In this document: one piece after another, positions 26,213-34,665 of the stretch | How the letters are laid out: every line of letters starts with the position of its first letter | Numbering within the stretch: the first letter of the stretch is position 1 | DNA from: CAYJAY01 sp964370715 | Lineage (GTDB): Bacteria > Bacillota > Clostridia > Oscillospirales > Ruminococcaceae | Reading direction: 5' to 3' | Assembly: GCA_964370715.1 (NCBI GenBank) | Contig: CAYJKJ010000014.1 | Coordinates: forward strand, 11,879 to 75,878 | DNA length: 64,000 nt | Notes under the pieces: generated by a model | The model's database searches: none | What the model was told of the DNA's origin: nothing | Seen by the model: only the letters and a program-made list of their open reading frames with translations | Made by a program: the position numbers and the translations under genes

Positions 26213-27812
26213 TTTGCATAACCGCATTTTCTATCAACACGGTGTCCCCCTCGCTTAGGCCATACGTTATCTCGACATCAAAACCATCCGAAAATCCTGT
26301 TTTAACCTCAACCGTTTCTATCTTGCCGTCGCTTGTCATAACGTCAACATATTGTTTTCCGTCTACTAGCGTTATGCATTTATTTGAAACTATCAAAACA
26401 TCTTCGACCTGTTTTTCAACAAACGTCACATCCGCTGTCATGCCTTGATATATAACAACATCTTGATAGGATGAAAGATCACAAACTATTCCAACCGTGT
26501 AGTTAACGGAACTTTGCATACCCGAAGCCGGTGTTATCGATATGCTGTCGACAACTGCTTTTATAAGTATATCTTCATACGCATCAAAACGAATGTTGAC
26601 CGCCATGCCGATCGAGATATCCGCTATATCCTCTTGAGGTATGCTGACAAAAACATCGACGTTTGCTTTGTTTGCTATCGAAACAACCGCCGTTCCGGAA
26701 TTCACCTCGGCTCCCTCATCGGCCACCGTCATAACATACCCATCAATTGGGGAAACGATCGTTCCATCTATCGAGATATCTTCAAGTTGTTCAAGCTCTT
26801 CAACAAGATCCGAAACATTGCTTTGCGCCGTCTTTAGATTATATTCAAGCGTTGCCATAGTGTTGTCATACTGTTGCTGGGCGCTGTTGTAGTTCATTAT
26901 ATCGGTGTCATAGTCCTGCTGATAATCGATTTTTTTAAGCTCCATCGACACAACATAGCTTTCACGATCATAGTATTTTTGTGTCAAACTTGTCGACACT
27001 TGAGAAAGCTGTTCTGTCGGTTGCTGTGCCTGTTCGATTTCTCCTTCTTTAGTTTCTATCTGTTTTTCGAGAGAATCTTTTATTGTGTTGTATGCGTCGG
27101 TATCGGCTTGGGTTGGCCCTACAATTAAATTATAATTATCGGTTTCGGTTTTAAGCGAAAGCTCCAAAGCCGAAAGCTCTGTGTTAAGTGTGGTTATAAT
27201 TGGAGCGTTTGCGGTCACCTCTGCTTGAAGGGTTGATTTTTGACTTTCAAGCGAGGATATCTCTAACAACAAAGAGTTATATTCCGTTTCAAGCTCGGCG
27301 ATGCTTAGGTTGTAGACGTTAACTGCGTGGTCGCCGTTCGCTAGGTCTTGGGCGTAGTTTTGAGCCGCCTGTAGCTTTTGGGTGTTATAGCTTATCTCCT
27401 CGCTTTCGAGTTTTAAGCGAGCTTCATATAATGCATCCTTTGCATCTGAAATCATGTCATCGAGTTCTTCGGCATCTATCTTCAATAGGGCATCTCCGGC
27501 GTTTACATATTCCCCGGGTTTTGCCTCAACTTCTAGCACCGTTGTTCTAAAATCAAACGATATCGACGTTGCAATCAAACCGGCGCTCCCCATCTCGGTT
27601 ACCCCGACCACGATATCGGAACGAACCACCGTTTCTTCCATGTATTGATTAGCGCTTGACGTTCTAACATTTTGGTCATCCTGTTGCAACAAAGTTGATA
27701 AAATGATAATCGCAATAATTATCGCAACCAACAACAACGATAAAATTATTATCTTTTTTTTATGACGTCTAAAAAAGTCACCTTTATTTTTATTTCGTTT
27801 GAATATAAACAT
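26202..27812 (-). CDS. HlyD/MacA-type efflux adaptor
   Basis: A 536-residue protein with a basic N-terminus, one membrane anchor (IIILSLLLVAIIIAIIILSTLL), a lipoyl-like half motif (EVEAKPGEYVNAGDALLKID), a long Gln/Leu-rich coiled coil (about residues 115-340), the second lipoyl half (ISIDGTIVSPIDGYVMTVADEGAEVNSG) and a beta-barrel end. Gram-positive MacA-like adaptors link MacB-type permeases to the cell surface. It is the first gene of the six-gene minus-strand operon ending with the histidine kinase. Confidence 0.92.
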   Translation of the reverse strand: MFIFKRNKNKGDFFRRHKKKIIILSLLLVAIIIAIIILSTLLQQDDQNVRTSSANQYMEETVVRSDIVVGVTEMGSAGLIATSISFDFRTTVLEVEAKPGEYVNAGDALLKIDAEELDDMISDAKDALYEARLKLESEEISYNTQKLQAAQNYAQDLANGDHAVNVYNLSIAELETEYNSLLLEISSLESQKSTLQAEVTANAPIITTLNTELSALELSLKTETDNYNLIVGPTQADTDAYNTIKDSLEKQIETKEGEIEQAQQPTEQLSQVSTSLTQKYYDRESYVVSMELKKIDYQQDYDTDIMNYNSAQQQYDNTMATLEYNLKTAQSNVSDLVEELEQLEDISIDGTIVSPIDGYVMTVADEGAEVNSGTAVVSIANKANVDVFVSIPQEDIADISIGMAVNIRFDAYEDILIKAVVDSISITPASGMQSSVNYTVGIVCDLSSYQDVVIYQGMTADVTFVEKQVEDVLIVSNKCITLVDGKQYVDVMTSDGKIETVEVKTGFSDGFDVEITYGLSEGDTVLIENAVMQNVN

Positions 27813-28074
27813 CTCTACTCTCTCTTTTACACAGTCTAATTAAAATAATTATTCATTTTTCCCTGAAAAAATTATATTCGTTTAGGCATTGGAAAAACAT
27901 CGGATGAATTGTGGCAAAGTAGTGGTAAACAGAGGCTCGCCAAATGATTAAAAAAAATAATTGTAAACGAGCAGTAAATATTGTAGAATTAATGTGATAA
28001 GATAAATTAAAAATAAACACAAAATACCCCTACGCAAATTAATCGACGATGGCTTGAAAGGAAAAGGAAAAAAC

Positions 28075-28620
28075 GTGGAACTTATTGAAAAAAAGATTTC
28101 CGGAAAAGAGATATACAAAGGAAAGATTATAACGGTAGAGGTTGATGAAGTTTTGCTTCCCAACGACAACACGTCGGTTAGAGAGGTGGTTAAACATCCC
28201 GGCGGCGTTTGCGTTGCCGCTATCGACCAAAACAACAATCTGTTTTTTGTCGAACAGTTTCGTTATCCGCATGGCGAAACGGTGGTCGAGCTTCCTGCCG
28301 GCAAGCTCGAATGGGGGGAAAGCCCTCTTCCGGCAGCAATTAGAGAGCTTAAAGAGGAGACGGGTTGTGTTGCAAAACATATAAAACAAGTTGCGGTGTC
28401 CTATCCTACGCCGGGGTTTTGCTCCGAAAAGCTATATCTTTTTGTTGCTCACGATTTGGAGTATGGCGAACAAAACCTTGATAGCGATGAATTTTTATCG
28501 GTTAAAAAAATCCATATCGACAAAGCGGTCGAGATGGTTTTGGACGGAACGTTTAAAGACGGCAAAACTCAAACGTTGGTGCTTATCGCTGAAAAACTAA
28601 TTAAAAACAACACATTATAA
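28075..28620 (+). CDS. Nudix hydrolase, ADP-ribose pyrophosphatase type
   Basis: The protein carries a complete Nudix box GKLEWGESPLPAAIRELKEE followed by TG, binding the catalytic metals, and the ADP-ribose pyrophosphatase pattern VVKHPGGVCVAAID, FVEQFRYP and PTPGFCSEKLYLF (the proline after the box is typical of the NudF group). It hydrolyses ADP-ribose or related nucleoside diphosphate sugars in the cytosol. GTG 28075 is preferred: AAAGGAAAAGG lies just before it, whereas the TTG at 28054 precedes that site. S-adenosylhomocysteinase follows 23 bases later and may be cotranscribed. Confidence 0.92.
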   Translation: MELIEKKISGKEIYKGKIITVEVDEVLLPNDNTSVREVVKHPGGVCVAAIDQNNNLFFVEQFRYPHGETVVELPAGKLEWGESPLPAAIRELKEETGCVAKHIKQVAVSYPTPGFCSEKLYLFVAHDLEYGEQNLDSDEFLSVKKIHIDKAVEMVLDGTFKDGKTQTLVLIAEKLIKNNTL

Positions 28621-28643
28621 AAATATTAGGGAGAATTATAACA

Positions 28644-29888
28644 ATGAGTATTATCAGAGACAGATCATTAGCGGACGAAGGTATAAGAAAGATAGAATGG
28701 GTTAAGGATTTTATGCCGGTGCTTTCCGATCTTGAAAAACGTTTTATCAAAGAGCAACCGCTTAAAGGCAAAAAAATAGCGCTTTCTATCCACCTTGAAG
28801 CAAAAACCGCCTACCTTGCGTTGGTGCTTCGTTCGGCCGGAGCTATCGTTTCGGCAACGGGGTCAAACGTTCTTTCGACCAAAGACGATGTTTCGGCAGG
28901 GCTTGATAAACTAGGCATCGAGATAAACGCTTGGCACGGCGCAACCGATCAAGAATATGTCAACCATCTTAAACAAACTCTTTCGATAAAACCCGATATT
29001 GTAATAGATGATGGCGGAGATTTGATAAATCTTCTTCATGGCGAATGCAAAGAATATGCAGTAAACGTTATAGGCGGAGCGGAGGAAACGACAACGGGAA
29101 TCCATCGCCTACACGCAAGAGCCGCCGAAAACAAACTCGATTTCCCGATGATAGCGGTTAACGACGCCGATTGCAAACATCTTTTCGACAACCGCCACGG
29201 AACAGGACAATCGACATGGGACGGCATTATGTATGCAACCAACAACATTATAGCAAGCAAAGTCGTTGTTGTTGCGGGGTTTGGCTATTGCGGAAGCGGT
29301 ATTGCTCTTCGAGCTAAAGGATTAGGCGCTCGAGTAATAGTTACCGAAATTGATCCTGTTCGTGCGCTTGAAGCGGCTATGGAAGGGTATGAAGTTATGA
29401 AGATGGATGATGCCGCCGCTATTGGCGATATCTTTGTAACAGTTACCGGTTGCAAAGATGTTATCGTTAAACATCATTTTGAAAAGATGAAAAACAATGT
29501 TTTAGTTGCGAATGCCGGGCATTTTGATGTCGAGTTTAACAAACAACATCTGCGTGAACTTTCCGAAAGCGTTACCGAACGCAAACATTTTATCGATGGT
29601 TATAAGCTTAAAAACGGCAACACAATCAACGCTCTTGCCGATGGTAGGCTCGTCAACATCGTTGCCGGCAACGGCCATCCGGCAGAAATCATGGATATGA
29701 GTTTCGCTTTGCAAGCGCTTTCCGCAGTTTATCTTGTTCAAAATGAAGGAAAGCTAAAACCTAGCGTTATAAACGTACCCAAAGAGATCGACAGGGAAGT
29801 TGCTATGATGAAGGTTGAGGCGATGAACCTAGGGCTTGACACTCTCACCGCCGAACAGATCGAATACCTTTCAAGTAGCGAAGCGTAA
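28644..29888 (+). CDS. ahcY: S-adenosylhomocysteine hydrolase
   Basis: AhcY splits S-adenosylhomocysteine to adenosine and homocysteine, relieving inhibition of methyltransferases. The 414-residue protein has the substrate-domain motifs SIHLEAKTAYL, DDGGDL, GAEETTTGIHRL and NDADCKHLFDNRHGTGQSTW (conserved Lys and Asp of the active site) and the NAD Rossmann motif VAGFGYCGSGIA, then the C-terminal HPAEIMDMSFALQAL. It is slightly shorter than the usual 420-430 residues, with a modified C-terminus lacking the standard YRY end. AGGGAG precedes ATG 28644. Many Clostridia use MTAN/LuxS instead, so presence of AhcY is worth noting. Confidence 0.94.
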   Translation: MSIIRDRSLADEGIRKIEWVKDFMPVLSDLEKRFIKEQPLKGKKIALSIHLEAKTAYLALVLRSAGAIVSATGSNVLSTKDDVSAGLDKLGIEINAWHGATDQEYVNHLKQTLSIKPDIVIDDGGDLINLLHGECKEYAVNVIGGAEETTTGIHRLHARAAENKLDFPMIAVNDADCKHLFDNRHGTGQSTWDGIMYATNNIIASKVVVVAGFGYCGSGIALRAKGLGARVIVTEIDPVRALEAAMEGYEVMKMDDAAAIGDIFVTVTGCKDVIVKHHFEKMKNNVLVANAGHFDVEFNKQHLRELSESVTERKHFIDGYKLKNGNTINALADGRLVNIVAGNGHPAEIMDMSFALQALSAVYLVQNEGKLKPSVINVPKEIDREVAMMKVEAMNLGLDTLTAEQIEYLSSSEA

Positions 29889-29911
29889 AAATTTAACCCA
29901 AAGGATTTTTT

Positions 29912-31885
29912 ATGGATTTTATACTAATTGTTTTAATATTGCTTTCGATATCACTTTTTTTCACGATGCGGTTCAACGTTAATTCCGCTGTGGGGCCGTT
30001 GCTTTCTATTGCGCTTATCGTGTTGACAATGCTGTTGTTTGGTTTTTTAAACCTGCTACTCGTCGGGGGATATCTCGTGACGGCGTTTGCGTTGTTTTCG
30101 ATTGTGTATGTCTTTTTTATTAAGAAATATAAAATTAAAGAAGTTTTAGAAAAGTTTATTACTCCGGCGACCGTGTTTTTTGTTGCGGCGTGTATCTATT
30201 TCTTTATCGTTCTTGAGAGCAAAAACGCCGCTTTCAAAGTATGGGATGAATTTTCTTTTTGGGGAATTGCCGCAAAAGCTATCAAGACAAACGATATGTT
30301 ATACACAATGTTTGAGAGTAGCATGGTTAATATATCCTATCTTCCGGCGCTTCCGATTTGGAGCTATTTCAATCTGTTTTTCAACAGCTACTTTATCGAA
30401 TGGCGGGTATATCTCGCTTATGATATCTTGATGATGGCATCTATGACGGTGTTGTTTTCAAGGGTTAAATGGAAAAACTTTGTTTCGATAGCTGTGTTCT
30501 CGGTGTTTTCGGTCGTTGGGCTATATGCGTTTTTGGAAAGCTTCGAGGGGCTTCCGCTCTATGCCTCCTCCTATTCTGATGTTCCTATTGGGGTTGTGTT
30601 TGGCGGGGTGTTGTTGGCTTGGTTTGCAAACGAAACGACAAAGCAAAACAACACATCTAGGTATTTTGTTTCGGTCGTTCTCTTGATGTTTTTAGCCCTT
30701 ATTAAAGATATGGGTCTTGCGCTAGGGTTTGTTGCCGCCGGTATTATGGCGGTCGATATGGTTTTTTCGGGGGATTATCCGTTGCAAAAACCAAAAACCA
30801 AACTTTTGAAAAATATAAAAAATGCCGCTAGTTTGCTGTTGCCGTTTGTTATGGTTTTTGCAACATATCGAACTTGGTCTTGGCATATTAGCACAACCGT
30901 TTCGCTCGACATTGCTCCCGATCCTTATGAGTATTCGATAGTTGAAATTTTAACGGGACAAGATCCTTATTTTAACGTTATACTACAAAAGATGTGGGAT
31001 TATCTTTTAACACATAAGCTGTTAGCTTTTGGCACCGGAATAGTTATGGTAATAACGTTTTTCGTTGTTCCGATTATCGCCGCCGCTTTGACCGTAAGCA
31101 AAAAAAGAACGGTTAGAATGGTTGTCTTTTCGTTCTTGCTACTGGGTGGTTTTGCGGCATACTATCTTTTCCATGCTTATCTATACACAGCGGTTTTCCG
31201 TCATTCGCAGTTTTATGATCTTTGGTCATACGGGCGGTATATGTCGACCTATTGCATCGGTTGGTTTATTGCGGTTGTCGGCAGCTTAACGGTGACGATG
31301 GGCAAAATACGGTTTAAGAAACTGGGCTTGATAACCGCTTGCATAGCGATGACGCTTTCTCTTTACACCACCGTGACGATGAACACAAGAGCATTCTCCG
31401 ACTACTATATATCGAGCGACAAAGTTGACGTTACAATCAACGGCGTTCGTAATCTTATAAGAAACTATGCATTGGAATATGGCGATTATTTTCAAAACGA
31501 TGACAGGTTCTATTTAATATGTCAAGAAAGCGACGGCGGCGAATGGTTTGTTTTCAACTATGAGTTTATGCCAAGCTACACCGTTCAAACGATGGCGGGC
31601 GGAAACTTTGTTAATTCGCTAGAAGACGAGATGACCTATCCTTATGCTGTTTATGCAACACCGGAAACTTTCTCAGATTATCTTAGAGAAAACGAGGTCG
31701 ACTTTATCTTTGTTCTTAAATCAAACCAAGCGTTGTTAGATGGTTTTTCGCATATGTTCGAGGATAATCTAGCGCTGTTCTACGACGGCTCGGTTCATAT
31801 GTATGATATAGTCGATGATGGTGGAGACACGGTGTTTTTTGTCCCTATATTTAAACCGGCACAAATCGAGGAGTATAGAGACTAG
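29912..31885 (+). CDS. large multi-membrane GT-C-like protein
   Basis: A 657-residue protein with 12 or more membrane helices and a C-terminal extracytoplasmic domain of about 140 residues. After the third or fourth helix it shows KVWDEFSFWGIAAKAI, and an acidic residue in such a first outer loop is typical of GT-C glycosyltransferases that take sugars from polyprenyl phosphate. Related Firmicute proteins are annotated as membrane proteins of unknown function. AAAGGA precedes ATG 29912, 23 bases after ahcY. Substrate is not predictable. Confidence 0.6.
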   Translation: MDFILIVLILLSISLFFTMRFNVNSAVGPLLSIALIVLTMLLFGFLNLLLVGGYLVTAFALFSIVYVFFIKKYKIKEVLEKFITPATVFFVAACIYFFIVLESKNAAFKVWDEFSFWGIAAKAIKTNDMLYTMFESSMVNISYLPALPIWSYFNLFFNSYFIEWRVYLAYDILMMASMTVLFSRVKWKNFVSIAVFSVFSVVGLYAFLESFEGLPLYASSYSDVPIGVVFGGVLLAWFANETTKQNNTSRYFVSVVLLMFLALIKDMGLALGFVAAGIMAVDMVFSGDYPLQKPKTKLLKNIKNAASLLLPFVMVFATYRTWSWHISTTVSLDIAPDPYEYSIVEILTGQDPYFNVILQKMWDYLLTHKLLAFGTGIVMVITFFVVPIIAAALTVSKKRTVRMVVFSFLLLGGFAAYYLFHAYLYTAVFRHSQFYDLWSYGRYMSTYCIGWFIAVVGSLTVTMGKIRFKKLGLITACIAMTLSLYTTVTMNTRAFSDYYISSDKVDVTINGVRNLIRNYALEYGDYFQNDDRFYLICQESDGGEWFVFNYEFMPSYTVQTMAGGNFVNSLEDEMTYPYAVYATPETFSDYLRENEVDFIFVLKSNQALLDGFSHMFEDNLALFYDGSVHMYDIVDDGGDTVFFVPIFKPAQIEEYRD

Positions 31886-31921
31886 AACAATAGAACAAAA
31901 AGGCAATACAATATAAATCAA

Positions 31922-31972
31922 AAAAATATCTGCATCAAAGATTTTGTTTTAATCTTTGATGCAGATATTTTT
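31922..31972. terminator. 22-bp bidirectional terminator
   Basis: Arms 31922-31943 and 31951-31972 are exactly complementary (core ATCTGCATCAAAGATT) with A and T runs at the outer ends, so it can stop the convergent transcripts of the GT-C-like gene and the B-repeat gene. Confidence 0.92.
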
Positions 31973-31986
31973 ATTTAGACTAAAGT

Positions 31987-33993
31987 TTAGAAATCAAAGA
32001 AGTTTCTGTCTTTGTTTCCATAGAACGGATCTTGCGAAACATCTCTTGAAAGCAACTCTTCATCGCTTACATAAGGATCGCCTGGATACTGTTCTTGTTG
32101 CATATTGTTTCGTTGTTGCGGTGGTTGCTGTTGTTGTGGTTGTTGCGATTGTTGTTGATAGAGTTGGTCGGGGGAATATGCCAAAGTCGGTTCGTCATAC
32201 CCAGACATCATTTCGTCCGACATTCCATTATCAACTATGTTGTCAACGTTTGGATAGTTGTTGTAGAAATCCTGTGTTTGTTCGGGATATGGCCTTGGCG
32301 CTTGCCTTTGTTGATGCTCGTTGCCGGGTCTTCTGTTTTGCGGCGGCGGCATCTTTTTCGAGCCGTTTCCTTGCTGTGGTGGGCGATTTTGTTGCATCTG
32401 TGGGTTGCCGTTTGGAGGGGGCATCGGTCGCCCTGTGTTGCCGGAGGGATGACCGCCCTGTGGTCTACCCTGTGATTGATTTTGCGGTCGGTTAACTATC
32501 TGCCCGCTATCTCTGGGGTTTCGTTCAACGGGTCGCCCTGTATTAGAGCTAGCGCTACCTTGATTGTTTTTGTTTGCCTGTGTAGTGGGGCTTTTTTTGT
32601 TTTTGTTTGAGCTTTTATTTTTCTTTAATCTCTTTTTAATACCGTCCGGAATTGTGCTTGCTGCATATAAAACCCCTGAAAAACCGCCGTGGTTCATATA
32701 GCCTTTTCGCTTAAGATTAAAGTATTGGAACGCAATAATCCCAACAAACGATAGTATAATTAGCGCTATAATAATAAGTATTGTCGACAGTATTCCGCCG
32801 CCATCTCTTTTGAATGATGCAGTTATCACAACGTCGGATGCCGGCATCTTAAATGACGTGAACTCGGCGTTTTCGTCCTTAAATTCTCCGCCGTCGGCGC
32901 TCCAGCTATCAAATACATAGCCTTCATCCGGCAACGCTCTGACTGATATTTCGGTACCTGCCGCAACGGTGGTTGAGCCGGCGGTTACTCTTCCGCCTTC
33001 TTTAACTTCGGTTGTAACGGTAAACACTCCATCAACTGACTCTGTTGTTGTGGCGTTTCCGGAATCCTCCGGTTCGGGGTCTGGTTCCTCTTCCGGTTCG
33101 GGGGTTGGGTTCGGAGTTGGATCGGGTTCCTCCTCCTCTTCCTCCTCCTCTTCTTCCTCTTCAACTACTGTTTCATCCTCTTCGAATAAAGCAGTTATAA
33201 TTGCATCGCTTTCACCCATCGTGAAATCGGTTGTTTTGCTTGTCGAATCTGCAAACGTTCCGCTCGTAGAGGTCCATTCGGAAAAGGTGTAGCCGTCTGC
33301 CTCTCTGGCTTCTACTTGCAGCGTTTGTCCTTCAACTAGATTTGTGCCTTTTGTCAAGATGCTTCCGCCCTCCGGTTCGGTGAACTCGATAGTTCCGCTT
33401 TTCTTGAAACTCGGCGTTAGAGTGACATCGGACGACGGCATATTAAACGAGGTTGACGCAGCGTTTTTTGAGGAAAGAACAACGGTGTCGGGGGATATTG
33501 TCCAACCATAAAATGTGTAGGTATCGTCGGCCGGGGTTGCAACAACATCTATCTTGGTTCCGACCGATATGTCGGTAGAAGAAGGGGATACCTCAACGGT
33601 TCCTTTTTGGTCGTCGTTGTCAATTATAACGGAATATTTTTTAATATCGGGTGTAAACGACACCTCGAGATATTCACTTGTTAAACGATTTTCAAGCGTT
33701 ACCGAATTGTCGACAACGGCAAGAGGCAAACCATCTTTGGTGATCTTATCAAGTTTATAGTTTTCAGCAGGGGATGCTGTGATAGTAACGTTGAAAGCGA
33801 GATCGGTGTTAAACGTGAACGAACTACCCTCGCCCAAAACAGTTCCTGTTGTAACCTCAACAGCTTTTGCCGAAGCGGTTCCTCCAATACCTTGAGCGAC
33901 AGTTACATCAACGGTATATTCAACCGCAGATGCCATAGGCATGATCAAAACGAAAAGCAATATTAATATTATTGTAGACACTATCCTTTTCAA
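31987..33993 (-). CDS. exported B-repeat protein with membrane anchor and long Q/P-rich tail
   Basis: A signal peptide (cleaved near ASA-VE, residue 23) is followed by four InlB-type B-repeat-like modules (about 25-115, 118-197, 200-272, 322-394), recognisable by GYTFSEWTSTSG, YVFDSWSADGG and MPASDVVITASF. An acidic run and Pro/Glu linker (278-310) separates the third and fourth. A membrane helix (399-424) follows, then 240 residues rich in Gln, Asn, Pro and Lys, predicted to be disordered and, by topology, intracellular. B-repeats are common in surface proteins of gut Firmicutes; adhesion is a guess. No LPXTG motif is present. Confidence 0.8.
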   Translation of the reverse strand: MKRIVSTIILILLFVLIMPMASAVEYTVDVTVAQGIGGTASAKAVEVTTGTVLGEGSSFTFNTDLAFNVTITASPAENYKLDKITKDGLPLAVVDNSVTLENRLTSEYLEVSFTPDIKKYSVIIDNDDQKGTVEVSPSSTDISVGTKIDVVATPADDTYTFYGWTISPDTVVLSSKNAASTSFNMPSSDVTLTPSFKKSGTIEFTEPEGGSILTKGTNLVEGQTLQVEAREADGYTFSEWTSTSGTFADSTSKTTDFTMGESDAIITALFEEDETVVEEEEEEEEEEEEPDPTPNPTPEPEEEPDPEPEDSGNATTTESVDGVFTVTTEVKEGGRVTAGSTTVAAGTEISVRALPDEGYVFDSWSADGGEFKDENAEFTSFKMPASDVVITASFKRDGGGILSTILIIIALIILSFVGIIAFQYFNLKRKGYMNHGGFSGVLYAASTIPDGIKKRLKKNKSSNKNKKSPTTQANKNNQGSASSNTGRPVERNPRDSGQIVNRPQNQSQGRPQGGHPSGNTGRPMPPPNGNPQMQQNRPPQQGNGSKKMPPPQNRRPGNEHQQRQAPRPYPEQTQDFYNNYPNVDNIVDNGMSDEMMSGYDEPTLAYSPDQLYQQQSQQPQQQQPPQQRNNMQQEQYPGDPYVSDEELLSRDVSQDPFYGNKDRNFFDF

Positions 33994-34113
33994 CGCTACA
34001 CCCTCTTTTATCTTTTTATATTAGAATTTATAACTATACAAAATACATTATACATATAACTTTAGTTTTTTTCAATCAAATTCATACAAAAATATAGTTA
34101 CAATTTGGAAATA

Positions 34114-34647
34114 TTAAAAACTGTTGAACGAAACTATATCGTCGAGTTGTTTTCGGCTTTTAATTCTGACATCATCGGTTTTGGAATAACCAAGCGTAAC
34201 AATCAGCCTAACCGTTATATCGTCCGGTATATTTAAAAGAGCTTTAATCTTTTGTTCATCAAACATACCGATGATGCAGGTCGAAAGCCCGACATCGCTT
34301 GCGGCATAGCAAAGAGTGCCAACAGCGTTTCCGATATCCATCTGTGCAAAATATTGGCTGTCGACGGTAGCGCCCTTAAACAAACGAGCTTTTGTTTCAC
34401 ACACCACGATAAACACCGGCGCTTCACCGACCCAACCATTTATTTTGAAATCGGGATTTATGATACAATCCGGCATCTTTTTTGCGGTGTCATCGGTGCA
34501 GACAACAAATTTCCAAGGCTGTGAATTGCAAGCGGAAGCGGTGTTGCCGGCAGCTTTTAGAATATTTAGCAAAAGTTTTTTATCAACCGGTTTGTCGGAA
34601 TAGCTTCGACAACTCTCTCTTTTTTCTGATAGTTCAAGAAAATTCAT
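34114..34647 (-). CDS. nitroreductase family FMN oxidoreductase
   Basis: A 177-residue flavoprotein with the family start RESCRSYSDKPVDKKLL (arginine and serine contacts to FMN), the AAGNTASACNSQPWKFVV active loop, an Ala/Asp-rich core (DIGNAVGTLCYAASDVGLSTCIIGMF) and VRLIVTLGYSK near the end. These dimeric enzymes reduce nitro groups, quinones or flavins with NAD(P)H. It lies 18 bases after NAD synthetase on the same strand, so both may form one transcript. AGGAGACC precedes ATG 34647. Confidence 0.92.
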   Translation of the reverse strand: MNFLELSEKRESCRSYSDKPVDKKLLLNILKAAGNTASACNSQPWKFVVCTDDTAKKMPDCIINPDFKINGWVGEAPVFIVVCETKARLFKGATVDSQYFAQMDIGNAVGTLCYAASDVGLSTCIIGMFDEQKIKALLNIPDDITVRLIVTLGYSKTDDVRIKSRKQLDDIVSFNSF

Positions 34648-34665
34648 AATTGGTCTCCTTCGTTT

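Noticed and set aside
32969..33292. Ser/Gly/Val-rich plus-strand frame opposite the B-repeat gene
   Set aside because: It is the antisense of the Glu/Pro linker and repeat region; no ribosome site and low complexity explain the open frame.
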